A DNA stretch of 64,000 bases from Phoebastria nigripes (taxonomy: Eukaryota > Chordata > Aves > Procellariiformes > Diomedeidae): assembly GCA_035582835.1 (NCBI GenBank), contig JAYKAV010003056.1:28103-92102 (forward strand). Direction: 5' to 3'. Positions 1-12,000 of this stretch are shown piece after piece. The translations under genes were made by a program, and so were the position numbers. Below the pieces are notes generated by a model, which saw only the letters and a program-made list of their open reading frames with translations, ran no database searches and was not told the origin of the DNA. The first letter of the stretch is position 1. Every line of letters starts with the position of its first letter.

Positions 1-388
1 AGGAAGACGATATGGCAGGTTTATTGACAGCATATTTTTTGTTTTCTCTCATGTTTTCCTACCATGTACCTAGATGTATAGCACAAGGATAGATGGAGCT
101 AGTATTTTCACCATGAACCCAGCATTTGCAATTTATTAGGAGATCCCTAACTACATATACAAACAAAAATAACACCACTTGCTCAAAAGCATGCAGAAAC
201 CTCTATAAAAGTATAACTGTAAACATAAATGAAACAAAAAATTGGATTTAACAATATTTTTCTCAGAAAACCTTTTTCGTTCTTCAATGTCTTTGCTTTT
301 GAGTATCCCTCCTATCAATGTCCCAGTGCTTTCTGTCATATATTCCACAAAACAAACTTACTTCATTCAGGCAGAAAAACAAGGGCCT

Positions 389-426
<38 letters not shown>

Positions 427-738
427 AGGTATATAGTATACTGATTAATGTTAATCAGTTCTGCAGCAGTAGTTTCTACAGGCTTGGAACATGTGTTACT
501 AGGCACTGCTCAAACATGCAGTAAGGCATTAAGGCCGTGTCTACAGGGAACTCAGGGAATTATTTTGAGATTCTTTGAGTGATAGAAAGTGGAGCATGAT
601 AAAGTGGATGCAATGTGCTGCCATCCAGCTGTGCCCACATTTGTGACTGTATGACAGCAAATCTTCCTTTGGGAGGTAGGACTTATAAGTGCCTTGGTAG
701 ACACCTTCAGTGAGAAATATCTTCCGAGGAAAGCACAC
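1..738. other. Gene-free unique sequence
   Basis: AT-rich sequence with no recognisable coding region or RNA gene. It holds one long poly-T run (listed separately). Reading frames here are short and their composition is dominated by the poly-T run. Confidence 0.6.
392..421. repeat. Poly-T run of 30 bases
   Basis: An uninterrupted homopolymer of about 30 T. It could be the A-tail of a minus-strand retroposed sequence, but the flanking bases on the 5' side (0-391) show no recognisable retroposon body. Confidence 0.9.
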
Positions 739-868
739 TGTTGTGGTTTAACCCGGCAGGCAGCCAAACACCACACAGCCNCTCGCTCACTCTCCCCCCA
801 CCTCAGTGGGATGGGGGAGAGAATTGGGAAAAAAAAAAAGTAAAATTTGTGGATTGAGATAAAGACAG

Positions 869-874
869 TTTAAT
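869..874 (-). terminator. LTR poly(A) signal ATTAAA
   Basis: TTTAAT on the plus strand is ATTAAA on the sense strand. It occupies the same place, just before the conserved segment reading TTTATCTCAA on the sense strand, in the LTRs at 8490, 13297 and 35687. It probably marks the R region. Confidence 0.6.
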
Positions 875-896
875 AAAACAGAAAAGGAAGGGAAAA

Positions 897-921
897 TAAT
901 GATAATAATAATAATAATTAT
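897..921. repeat. (TAA)n tract inside the LTR
   Basis: ATAATAATAATAATAA-type simple repeat between the LTR poly(A) signal and TATA box. The LTR at 8490 has an (AAC)-rich tract in the equivalent place, so this segment is a hotspot for slippage in the family. Confidence 0.75.
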
Positions 922-1019
922 GATAGAATATACAAAATAAGTGATGCACAATGCAATTGCTCACCACCCGCTGAGCGATACCCAAGCAACGATCGCTACT
1001 TCCTGGACCACACCTCCTA

Positions 1020-1027
1020 TTTATATA
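1020..1027 (-). promoter_or_regulatory. LTR TATA box
   Basis: TTTATATA on the plus strand reads TATATAAA on the sense strand. It aligns with the TATA box of the plus-strand LTR at 35941. Confidence 0.6.
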
Positions 1028-1266
1028 TTGAACATGGCGTCATATGGTATGGAATACCCCATTGGCCAGTTGGGCTAGCTGTCATGGCTATGCTCCCTCC
1101 CAGCTTCTCGTGTACCTGGCAGAGCATGGGAAGCTGAAAAGTCCTTGACTAGCAGACTACTTAGCAACAACTAAAAACATCAGTGTGTTATCAACATTAT
1201 TCTCATACTAAATCCAAAACACAGCACTAGGAAGANAATTAACTCTATCCCAGCCGAAACCAGGAG

Positions 1267-1287
1267 ACACACACACACACACACACA
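1267..1287. repeat. (AC)n microsatellite
   Basis: About ten AC units directly abutting the LTR end. The LTR appears to have inserted at or into this tract, which makes its target duplication hard to prove. Confidence 0.9.
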
Positions 1288-4200
1288 GCGGATATACCTT
1301 TTTTTTTTTGTTTTCTCTAAATAAGAATTGGACTAATTATTTCTGACCAAGGAAACTGATTTACTGCCAGGTATGAGCAGCTTCCTGTGGACCTGGACTT
1401 TAAAAACAAAAACTAAATGTACATACATGTGAGAGAAGTGATCAACAGAGCACAACTGAGAATTCAAGCATTTGGGATTGTTATCTTATTTCAAGCAAAG
1501 TAAAAACTTTTCTGAGCCATTGAAATTCGATAATCATAGACAAAAATCAAGTTACATGGAAAATCCTGAAATTAAATACCAGATATTTTTATATAAATGT
1601 TATCTGGTTCTCTTTAAATGTGTCCCTACTTTCACCTGGTCACATCCAATACCTTTGACCTTTTATTACTCCTTTTATTACTTTTATTGACTGACTTTGT
1701 AGATAATCATACATCTTAGTAAAGAAGCAGTTTCGAGAAGGTGTTGCACAATAGCCTTTGAAGATACCTATTCTTTCTGTGGTTCCTCTTTTATAACTCT
1801 TACCTTATCAATTCACAGAACAGCTCTGTGTCTACCTCTTTCAACTAGTTACCATGAAGGCACAGAGCTGTATTCAGGATTAGGTTTTGCCAGGTGCAGA
1901 TGAGGCAAGTGACAAAATTCCATTAAGCTCAAAAATAACAACTTTCAATGGCTTTCATTTGCCATATTGCCTAGTACCTTATCATCTGTCAGATTACACG
2001 CCCTTTTTTGTCTTATTGATTTCTGTCTTATTATTCATTGTATTAATTTCTTGTATCCCCCATATTGACTGCTGCATTTTTGGCTGTTTGCAAATTTGTC
2101 TTTGAAGTCCCACATTGACGGCTGCCTTATTACTTGTCGTAGTATTATCTGCAATACTGTTTACTGCTGTCTTTCTACTGATTTATTTGTTACTTTCCTA
2201 TTCCTCTTATCGATTAGCAGTTATTCGTCTGATTCTGTGGCCTTCCCCTTTTGCCATCCCACTTACCTCCCATCTTTTTGCTCTTTCACTTTCACATTCT
2301 TCAAGTTTCCTTTAGTTTGCCACAATGGATGCTGGGCTATTGATCCTTCAGGCTTATCATTACACCTCTCTCCATTGTCTCCCTGAGTGTCTCATGTATT
2401 TTCTCTTTTGTCTTGTACACTCTACACTTCCCTCTACCCCCCATTTCTTCCAGGGAGGGAACTCTGCTCCTTCTACTTTTCTCCTGTTATGGCATCTTCC
2501 TTTTCTTAAATAGCAAGGGTGGGGCAGGGAGGGGGGAACCATCTGCCATTCATTATATATTATTCTCTTGTTTAAAACATTTTATCCACCTTGGTGAGGA
2601 CAGGAAAAAAAACATCATGTGACTTAGGTGGCCATTTATTAGGTGGCTAATGAATAGAAAAAATGTCAAAGGGAAGAGTTCATACTCCACCCATTGGCTG
2701 AAACATGTTTGAACAAGCTGCTCAAAGAAGTGCAAATAATAAATGCATTCATTAAAAACACAATCCAAGAACGATTAACAAAACTGAAAAGAAAAAGGTT
2801 ACATTCATCAGATAATACACTGTCAGAGAAAAACTCAACCAGTTACTGTCATTGTACATGTCTCCCAGGATTCTTAGCTAACTTCTTGAGAGTCTGCATC
2901 TGACACATACTGATACATCTTGGTTTGTGTTTGCATTTTTTTAACGCTTGGAAAGCACATTTTGGAACTAAGTTGGCTGCTGTCTCTTGAACAATGATGT
3001 GTTCTTTGTGATTGTTAAATACTCAGTCTCTCTGGCATGACAAACACTCTTAAATTAAACAAATTAGCCAGTCTTCTTTCACAGTTTGCTTCAGAAGTAT
3101 CTGCTTATGTTCTTGAGATCAGTTAATGTTGTTTTGCTTTGTTTAACTTTTTCAGTTCCTGTCTCTTCTTAAATATATCTTTCAAATTTTGGCCTGAAAT
3201 GATTTAGTTTGATTTCAGCGTAGAAGTTTGAAACTCTCCCTTAGAAGCTTGAACAATTTGGGGTCACCCTGTGCATGGTGTAGAAGAGGGTAGGAATAAA
3301 TCTCTAGTTTGATGGACATGTCTTTTAGCAATTGCTTTTCATCTTTTTGAATGCTGCCTCACAAACTTGCCATACGCTTGGTTGTATACTGATATTTTTC
3401 TGCTGCACTTTTGTACTCTAATAACACCTCTCAAAAACCCTGCACTAGCCACACCATGTGTTCTGATTTTGCACACAAGGCCAATAAGTAGATATTAAAT
3501 TAAATATTTAATTTAAAATGCCTTCAAATTTGCCCTGCTTCTTTCATCTTCTACATCCTCAACCTAGAGAAATTTTTATTCTTAGGCTGTTTCTTCTCTT
3601 TGGGTTTGTGAGAATTTTTCATGTGTTTCTGAATGCCTCCATTCATTTCTTCTTACATTCACTATCAAGTTCAAAACCCCATTATCACTATTGAAAGTCC
3701 CACTCACTGTCTTTGCTCCTTGAAATAGTTTCTGCCTTTTCTTCTTCCAAGCTATCCTTTTGTTGCTGCAGCCTCCCATTCTCATCTTTTTCACAGTGTT
3801 TTTAATGTTTAAAACCCTATTTCATTTTTTTGTGTGCCAAACTTTCATTATCTGAGTTTATCTTTTTATAAACAGTAATCAGATGTATTAGTTCTCTTTT
3901 CTGTACATACAGTATATTGCTTTTGATACAGTAAGGAAGATCTAGTGTAAAATAAACAAGTAGTAAACTATAATGGTAATATTGGATACTGAGTTTATAC
4001 ATCTATATCTTTCTTTATATGGGACTCTATACCCTCTTTATTTAAGAACAAAAATTTTCAGTAATTTTATGGAAGATCAACTCTGTTTGCTGCTTCACAT
4101 GTTTGCTGCCATGTATGCAGACTGTTAAAAATTACTTTAAAAAATAGGTCTTTCATTTCCAAGGTAATGGATAATATAGGACCCATGTTGTGAGCAAAAT

Positions 4201-5431
4201 TACTCCATTCACATATGAAGATGCTCTGAGCCTAAAAGTGTGATTCTTTTTTTTAAGCTTTATATGTTCTATAATAAAAGCTATTTCCTTTCTGTGTTAA
4301 TCTAGGCCCTCAGCTCACTTGCACAGTTTCTTTGGTCAGTCACATACATATACAATAAACATCAAGTGATTTTGAATGATGCAGCTTTGCATCATTTCAA
4401 ATAATTTTATATCTTTGCAAGTAATATTTATGGAAATTGCTAACAAGTTTTTAATCTCAAATAATATAATTACACGTATTTGTTAAAAGAACTATTACAC
4501 AGAGTCACAGCTACCATCAGACGGTTTCCTGCTCTCGTACACCCCGCTACACGTTATTTCTTGCTTTCTGGAAACAGCTGAAGATAAGTGAATTCTTTAC
4601 TTTGTTGCAATTTCAGAATTTTTAGGAATTTGTATCTGATAGAAATCAATCCATCCTCTACAATCTATACTGTAGTTCTGTAGGCTGGTAGATGTAATCT
4701 AGGTTAAAGATGAGGAACTCTTTGGTTCAGAGCCGGTTTGCAGCTCTCTTTTACTGACTTCTACAACGTTACACAAGGCATTGGACCCCTGGTTCACCTC
4801 TTCAATATATAAAATTCTTCTCACCCACCTTTCATGACCAGCTTGAAATAACTCATCCTAAAGTATTAGTGTTGCAAGGATTAATTAATTAATTTCTGTA
4901 AATGGTCCTGAACATGAAGAATCCCTACTATCATACTGTAGCTCTTAAAATATAATGGGCATAAGAAATGCACATCCCACTTTTATGGCTTTTTTACTTT
5001 AACAATGTTTTCTCGCATGGGTCTCTGTTGCCTTATGCTGTAATGACTTCATTCTTATTGCCTGCTAGTTTTATATTTCACCTGCAGTAATGCTCACAGA
5101 AAAGGATGATTAGAGTATGTTGCAGTTTAGGTCTTAAATCCATTGAGTAACTTGTGCTGTCTCAGTCACATTACTGTATGTTTGATAGCAAACAAAAAGC
5201 AAGCAGCTGAACAGCTCTTTTGCCTCACAGAAGTTATATACTGAAGCCACAGTGGTGAAAGCTCATGCTCGTACAACAAAACAAATGATTTTCATGAAAG
5301 GATAAAAAAGGCTTTTTACCAGTTTCACCCACACCTTTGCTCCCAGGGTACTGACACAACAATGATGACAGGCTAATTGGCAGTGCAAGCTGAGGAAGAT
5401 CAATAATTCTCTTTTATTGTGGCAGCCTGAC
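1288..5431. other. Gene-free unique sequence with a pyrimidine-rich stretch
   Basis: No gene or recent repeat recognised. From about 1960 to 2520 the plus strand is markedly rich in C and T, which explains the several overlapping Leu/Ser/Phe-rich frames there. They have no domain, signal or homologous neighbour that would support translation. A short hairpin at 4371-4401 is listed separately. Confidence 0.6.
4371..4401. repeat. Short inverted repeat (13-bp arms)
   Basis: TTTGAATGATGCA is followed by a 4-nt spacer (GCTT) and then its complement carrying one extra T. No function can be assigned. In AT-rich DNA this could be chance. Confidence 0.6.
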
Positions 5432-5450
5432 CTAGGTACCGGGGAAGATT

Positions 5451-6750
5451 ATGGAGCGGGTCATCTTGAGGGCACTCACAAGGCACGTGCAGGACAACCA
5501 GGGGATCAGGCCCAGCCAGCACGGGTTNATGAAAGGCAGGTCCTGCTTGACCAACCTGATCTCCTTCTATGACCAGGTGACCTGCCTAGTGGATGNGGGA
5601 AAGGCTGTGNATGTGGTCTACCTGGACTTCAGTAAAGCCTTTGACACTGTCTCCCACAGCATTCTCCTAGAGAAGCTGATGGCTCACAGCTTAGGCAGGC
5701 ATACTCTTCGCTGGGTAAAAAACTGGCTGGACGGCCGGGCCCAGAGAGTTGTGGTAAATGGAGTTAAATCCAGTTGGCGGCCGGTCACGAGCAGTGTTCC
5801 TCCAGGGCTCCGTTTTGGGGCCAGTCTTGTTTAATGTCTTTATCAACGATCTGGATGAGGCGATTGAGTGCTCCCTCAGTAAGTTTGCAGATGACACCAA
5901 GTTGGGCAGGAGTGTCGATCTGCTTGAGGGTAGGAAGGCTCTGCAGAGGGATCTGGACAGGCTGGATCGATGGGCTGAGGCCAGCTGTATGAGGTTCAAC
6001 AAGGCCAAGTACTGGGTCCTGCACTTGGGTCACAACAACCCCATGCAACGCTACAGGCTGGGGGAAGAGTGGCTGGAAAGCTGCCTGGCAGAAAAGGACC
6101 TGGGGGTACTGGCTGACAGCCGGCTGAATGTGAGCCGGCAGTGTGCCCAGGTGGCCAAGAAGGCCAATGGCATCCTGGCCTGTATCAGAAATAGTGTGGC
6201 CAGCAGGAGTAGGGAAGTGATCGTGCCCCTGTACTCGGCACTGGTGAGGCACCACCTCGAATACTGTGTTCAGTTTTGGGCCCCTCACTACAAGAAGGAC
6301 ATTGAGGTGCTGGAGCATGTCCAGAGAAGGGCAACGAAGCTGGTGAAGGGTCTGGAGAACAAGTCTTATGAGGAGCAGCTGAGGGAACTGGGACTGTTTA
6401 GCCTGGAGAAGAGGAGACTGAGGGGAGACCTTATCGCTCTCTGCAACTACCTGAAAGGAGGTTGCAGCGAGGTGGGTGTCGGTCTCTTCTCCCAAGCAAC
6501 TAGCAATAGGACGAGAGGAAATGGCCTCAAGTTGCGCCAGGGGAGATTTAGATTGGACATTAGGAAAAATGTCTTTACTGAAAGAGTGGTCAAGCATTGG
6601 AATAGGCTGTCCAGGGAAGTGGTTGAGTCACCATCCCTGGAAGTATTTAAAAGACGTGTAGATGAGGCGCTTAGGGACATGGTTTGTGGGCATGGTGGTG
6701 TTGGGTTGACGGTTGGACTCGATGATCTTAGAGGTCTTTTCCAACCTTAA
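5451..6750 (+). pseudogene. CR1 ORF2 fragment: reverse transcriptase and C-terminal region
   Basis: This codes for the C-terminal part of the LINE reverse transcriptase that copies CR1 RNA into DNA at a nicked chromosomal site. The first stretch (5451 to about 5802) reads MERVILRALTRHVQ and contains the motif A block [12 protein letters not shown]. One extra C at about 5802-5803, inside the VPQGS motif B, shifts the frame. The second stretch then runs unbroken to a TAA at 6748-6750 and carries the catalytic FADD box (5884-5895), followed by the family's usual [36 protein letters not shown] and RFRLDIRKN blocks. The endonuclease half and the N-terminal part of the reverse transcriptase are absent. 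It is not functional because of the truncation and the frameshift. The 270-residue frame on the opposite strand (5785-6597) is a shadow. Confidence 0.95.
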
Positions 6751-6778
6751 TGATTCTATGATTCTATGATTCTATGAT
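6751..6778 (+). repeat. CR1 3' octamer tail
   Basis: TGATTCTATGATTCTATGAT type repeats, about three and a half units, directly after the ORF2 stop codon. In CR1 the tail is recognised by the element's own reverse transcriptase in target-primed reverse transcription. Confidence 0.95.
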
Positions 6779-8489
6779 ATTAGGTAACAGACAGGCTATT
6801 GCCTTCAGATATTCTACCACAGAAAAATTCTATTGGTCAACTTTTTTCACCAAAAGTATCACTGAGGACTTGAACTCATCAAAATAAATTTGGACTTGGG
6901 AGAAAATAGTATGCAAATTCACACAAAGAATGTACGTTTTCTTAGTTTATTCTCAGGCTGGCAGTCAGGGGCTTAACTTGAGCCTTAATCCCTTTTAGCT
7001 GAAAGCTCCTTTAGCTGGAAGCTCATCTGCCAGCACTCTGTCAGTCCAGCTATTTCTCATGTTAGCTGGTGATGAACAATTACCAACACATTAATCCTGT
7101 ATCACTTCCTCACAGGCTGATCTTTGGCTGAGTTTCAACAGAATGAGATGAGATATAGCAATGACTTTGGACTACCTGGAAAAAAAAAAAAAGGGAAAAA
7201 AAAAGTTTAAGGTACATAAAACATTAAAAAGGACTCTGACCTTTTTGAACACAAATTGTCAAGATCAAAAGAGACATAAGCATCAACACATTTTATAGTT
7301 TATAGTGAAAATATTGGACTCAGTCCTGAAAATTAAAAAGAGTGAAAGTCTAATTTTTAAAATGGCAGTTGTAACTAAGTAGGAAGAATCATTCACAGAG
7401 GCGATCATTTCAGAATTTCCTTCTGCAGCATTACTGTCATTCAGTTTTAGGTTTGCCACAGGGTTTCCTTTGTTCTTAACTATTTAAACATATTGCAACA
7501 TTAAGAAGCGTTTATGAACCTCAGATAGGAAACTCATCTGTACAGCTGGCAAACTGGATCTTCCACTGAATTTTCAGTTATTCCAAATTTTAGGGGTTTT
7601 GGTGGGGTTAACTGAAGGTGAATGTAATAAAGCTATTAACTAAAAACTATTACGAGTATGTCAACTTTTTTTATTTTTCATTTGATTAAAGTGATTAACC
7701 AATGAAATCAGATTAATGTTGTCCTGGTTATTAAAAAAAGATTTCAAAAATTATAATGCAACATATATTTTATAAAGTAATAGTGCAATATACTGCTGTG
7801 ACCTTTTCAATATTCTGAAATATGATTGTTGTTCTATTCCTTTCCTTCCAGTGAGGAAGAAGGAGAATAGCTGAACACTCAATATACATAGCTGGGTATA
7901 AGATCAGTCAACAGAATTAATAGCTCTAGCAATACAATTCTAAGCTCCTACTCTGACCAAAAGATAAATATGACAGAAAAAAAAAAGTAAAACCATCTTT
8001 TCCACACAAAAATACTAATAAAAATGTATTTCGAAGTATTTTGATATATGTGTAAGAATGAGGCATTTAGCAATCTTTCTTTCCCACTGTATTGTTACCA
8101 CTCAGTTGCAACCACGACTGATTTATAGCTGACTTGAATTTTAGCATTACATGGTCTTCAGGATTGATTGTTTATGCCGAACAACCAAATTATCAGCTTT
8201 AAAGTTTAAGATTTGATTTTCGATAGCTGTAGACCCAACAGTATCAAAACAGCTACATATACTGACTGTCACATCTGACCCAGTCAATGTTTAAAATACA
8301 AATGCCCACTGAGAGGTCTGTCACTGTATAGATTGTGATTTCCCATCAGTATTTGCTATGGCTACAGATACTTTCTTTTCTGCTGAATATTTTGTCCTAT
8401 CTTTAAGAACTTTTTGATACCAAAGGGAAGTATCACACAAAAATCATTTAGCTAACTGTTATCAAAAACATTATTAGTAAGTGGCACTG
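6779..8489. other. Gene-free unique sequence
   Basis: AT-rich with several short poly-A runs (about 7180-7205 and 7975-7990). No gene or recognised repeat body. Confidence 0.6.
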
Positions 8490-8618
8490 TGTCGTGGTTT
8501 AACCCTGGCAGCACCTAAACACCACGCAGCCGCTCGCTCACCCCCCCGACTCCGGTGGGATCGGGGAGAGAATCAGGAGGCCACGAGTAGGAAAACTTGC
8601 GGGTTGAGATAAAAACAG

Positions 8619-8624
8619 TTTAAT
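8619..8624 (-). terminator. LTR poly(A) signal ATTAAA
   Basis: TTTAAT on the plus strand, in the same relative position as in the other LTRs of this family. Confidence 0.6.
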
Positions 8625-8811
8625 AATTGAAGTAAAACAAAGTAGAACAGTAATAATAACAGTGGTAACAACAACAACAATAGGATATACAAAACAGGCG
8701 ATGCACAATGCAACTGCTCACCACCCGCGGAACCGACACGTTGCCGAGCCGACGCGTGCCCAAAAAACACGTGAGCCCGTCCTGGAACCCCGAGCCCCCA
8801 CACACACTTAG

Positions 8812-8819
8812 TTTTTATA
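8812..8819 (-). promoter_or_regulatory. LTR TATA box
   Basis: Sense-strand TATAAAAA, downstream (sense direction) of a CRE-like ACGTCA and a CCAAT box. It is probably the U3 core promoter of the former provirus. Confidence 0.65.
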
Positions 8820-9076
8820 CTGAGCATGACGTTACATGGTATGGAATACCCCATTGGCCAGCTGGGTCAAACACCCCGGCTATGCTCCCCCCGCCAGCTT
8901 CCCATGCACCTGGCAGGGCATGGGAGGCCGGAAAGTGCCCGGTGCAAGCACCACCCAGCAGCACCCAAAACATCAATGGGCCATCAACGCTCCTATTATA
9001 CCAAACCCAAAACACAGCACACCCTCCCCAGCTACTGGGAAGAAAAGTTAACTCTGTCCCAGCTGGAACCAGGACA

Positions 9077-12000
9077 CACTGCCATAGGGTCTGTTTTCAC
9101 AAGGTAAAGAAAAGAACATTACTTTGGCTTTAAAAAAGTCATATTTCTGTTTCTTGGAAAGATATACCTGCATCTGGGTGATATTACAGAACAAGTTATA
9201 ATATTATAAGAATGTTATGGTGTTATAATATTATAGTGTTAAAATATTCCAATAGGTTTATTTTAAATAATTACTGGCAAACTGGAAGAGCTTTCAAGAC
9301 TTTGACTTCTATTGTGAAGTAATGTACACATTTATTTGACTTGGAAACACATGACTAATGTGTTTAAGACTGCTACTATACTTAAAGTTGAGTATCTAAG
9401 TGCATAAGTAGGTATTTGCAGTTGAAATTTTTGTTTTCTCATATACAAACCAGAACTAACAAGTCAATGTCAAGCCTGAAATGGAAATTAAAAAAAAAAA
9501 AAAAAAGTAGATTGCACTAGCAAAAAAAGAATTTACTACTATGAAAATAAGTCATGTATATAATTCTTGAAAATTTAAATAATTTAAAACAATATTTTTG
9601 AACATTTTTCTAGCGCATTGACCCATTTATAGCCTTTTTAATTAGTGGATTTTATATAAATAAATATGCTAGTGAATCATGATGATCATTCTGGACAAAA
9701 TCCACAAAGAAATAGAGACCAACATCTGAAGCAAGAGCTTGAGTACTTGAAAGAGAATTCAGGTTGAACTGAGGCACATAGTCTCGTAAGCTGCCACACC
9801 ACATTCTTACAGCCACTAAATAACACTGCAGTTATCTGGATTTACTTCCCTGCCTGATATGAAACTCTTTGGGGTACCTAAAGTCTTATTTCCTCACATA
9901 TCAAGACCAGTCTCAATATGAGCCAGGGGTACTTTTTGCACAGCAATGTTGGTCTGTACTGGAGGTACCAGGAGCCCCCCACCTGCATGGCCGGAGCACA
10001 GAGGACGCCTAACACATATGCAGGCACAAGACACAGCTGTATAACAGGGCCAAATTTCCACACAACGTCACATGTCTAGACTGATTGTCCAAAAAGTGGA
10101 AAACCAGGATACATTTACTAAGACTGAGTTGTGTTTCACCACTTCTCTTGTAGTGACAAACAACTAGAGACAGGCTGAGATCGTAATTTCTCAGGGAAAC
10201 AAAACTGCATCTTAGAAGAGGGAGAAGTTTCTTCGTGCTACACACTTACAGCTGAAACCTCTAATCCAAATCTCGAATCTCAACTTTGGTGGCTGAATGC
10301 CTGAAGTGAAACACTGCAACGTGTAACTCCCAGGCAATTAAAAGGTTTCTTGGAGCTAGCCCTGATGCACTTCTATGCCAAATTCAACAGTGGCTCACAG
10401 GCCCCTCAGAGGCAGTAGACTATGCAAGACAGCAAGGCAGCAGGTGCTAAAATGGGGTTTCCTCATTGTGAGGGGCTGGAGATCTACCTAAACAGCCAAT
10501 AGAAGCTTCTCTAGGACTCTACTCACAGCCCCAAGTGTAGTTAAATGCTTAATGCTNGCATAGGGGGAAGTTTCAGTTTACTCAAGCTGCCAAACATGAA
10601 TTTGATCCCAGAATTAGGCATGTAGAATAGATGTTGCCTATAAAAGCTATAGAAAGCAATATATAATGATGATCCAGTAGGTAGACCTTGATCTGAAATG
10701 GGGGAAATCAATTTTCAGACCATCATGCTGACTTTGAACAGGAATAGAAATTAAAGTCCCATAAACAGCAGAAGAGGATTCCAGGCATGTAGACTTTGGG
10801 ATCCTGGGGAGAGACACTCCTTGTCTGTTGGTGCTGTTTTATTTAGATGATTAATTAAGTTTCAATTGATAGAGTACAGGTAGCTACTACTGACCTGTCA
10901 ACTCATAGAGTCAATCTGCAGACTATTCTGTCTCTCTCTCTCCCCCGCTCCCCTCCTACACTTCTATTCAATTTTTTTTTTTTTTTTTTTTGTTAGAAAC
11001 TGTGGAATTGCCATTCTGCATTCTGTTCTTTAAATTTTTTAATATTTTTAAAAAGTATAACAGTTTTTTTTTTTTTTTTTTTCCCCAAAAAATAAGAGCT
11101 TCAGCAGGATTTCATAACCAGGTGAGAAAGAAATAACACCAGTATACCCACAATGATTGGCTTGTAGAAAATCCCCTGTGCAGTCATCAGTCTGGGCCTT
11201 GGTGACAGAAGATGTAGGGGGAATGTATAGTTCCAGGCCTAATTCTGAACATCCCAAGAATATCATGGGTTAGGATGAGCTGCTGCTTGTTCCCGCGCAA
11301 AGAAACCTCTTCACCATAGGTGCAATGACATTGAAAGATGCTCTGAGAAAATGGTAGCCATAATGCAAGCAAGGTACAGTAGCTACAATGATATACTACT
11401 GCACTGGGATGTTTGTGCTGTTTTCAGACACAAGGTATTTTCCATTATTTTGTGATATTTTCAGTCACACCTTGTGTAAATGTATTAGCGTGGGTGACTG
11501 GCAGCTTGATCATCCCTCTTCCTCCCACTCCATTGCAAGGTGTAGATAAATCTTAGTCAAAGAAACAGAGAAGAACTGAGCAGTAAGTCTTGAGGAAGCT
11601 ACAAAAGCTTAAATTTAAAACTTAGAAAACTAAAGGGTCAATTACACACATAAATCTAACTGTCTGGTTTAACTTTTTTTGTGACATCATAAAAATCTTC
11701 ATGACAGATGGGTGGGAAAACATCACCAATGTGTTGTGCTTTTGTTCAGGATCAGGTACAAAGAGGGATAGTGTGAGGAGAGAAAATAGTTTGTGAACTA
11801 CATCTCCAAGAGCATGGTTTATTCCTCTCAGAATAAATTGTTCTCTATACATCCTCCTCAAGGAGGATGCAGTTGTATATTGCCTATAACTTCACACTTC
11901 TCAGGAAATAAGCAGGCTTTTAATTTGACACTTGGGAGTTCTAGAATTAACAGTGAAGATACTTTGCTGAAATATCCCATGAATTTAGTCCTTTCAGTTC

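Larger units (their letters stand above)
739..1269 (-). mobile_element. Solo LTR of an endogenous retrovirus, minus strand
   Basis: Seen: the plus-strand text opens with TGTTGTGGTTTAACCC and closes with CAGGAGACA, the same ends as the LTRs at 8490 and 13297. The flanking five bases are CACAC on both sides, but the right copy lies in an (AC)n tract, so that duplication is weak evidence. The sense strand is minus, because a TATA box (1020-1027) and then an ATTAAA poly(A) signal (869-874) occur in that order only on the minus strand. A CCAAT-type box lies upstream of the TATA box. No gag, pol or env sequence adjoins it, so it is a solo LTR left by recombination between two LTRs. The 5-bp duplications of the family suggest an ERVL-like (class III) origin, which is an inference. 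Confidence 0.9.
5432..6778 (+). mobile_element. CR1 LINE, 5'-truncated, 3' end complete
   Basis: Seen: about 1.35 kb comprising the second half of a CR1 ORF2 (reverse transcriptase palm onward), a short 3' untranslated segment with the usual CR1 closing motif (GGTCTTTTCCAACC), and an ATTCTATG-type octamer tail of about three units. The body starts abruptly inside the reverse transcriptase at about 5432, which is the usual 5' truncation of CR1 copies. CR1 normally leaves no clear target-site duplication, and none is visible. The coding part has a single one-base insertion, so this is among the younger CR1 copies in the window. Three isolated N bases fall within it. Confidence 0.97.
8490..9076 (-). 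mobile_element. Solo LTR of an endogenous retrovirus, minus strand, perfect 5-bp TSD
   Basis: Seen: 587 bp with terminal inverted TGTC...GACA (plus-strand ends TGTCGTGGTTTAACCC and GGAACCAGGACA). It is flanked on both sides by CACTG (8485-8489 and 9077-9081), a perfect 5-bp target-site duplication. The sense strand is minus: CCAAT-like box, CRE-like half site (ACGTCA), TATA box (8812-8819), then ATTAAA (8619-8624). It is GC-richer and keeps more CpG than the copies at 739 and 13297, which suggests a younger insertion or less methylation decay. No internal retroviral sequence is present, so it arose by LTR-LTR recombination. Frames across it, for example 8708-9133, are not genes. Confidence 0.95.

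Noticed and set aside
229..524. Three overlapping frames with Phe runs
   Set aside because: The Phe runs are the poly-T homopolymer read in different phases.
2096..2622. Cluster of Leu/Ser-rich frames
   Set aside because: Explained by the pyrimidine-biased DNA. Frames in three phases overlap.
5785..6597. Minus-strand frame of 270 codons
   Set aside because: It is the antisense shadow of the CR1 reverse transcriptase, which has clear family motifs on the plus strand.
8708..9133. Plus-strand frame of 141 codons
   Set aside because: It is antisense to a solo LTR and crosses its boundary into unrelated sequence.
11850..11869. Palindrome CATCCTCCT / AGGAGGATG as a special signal
   Set aside because: 9-bp arms with a 2-bp spacer are expected about once by chance in a window of this size.
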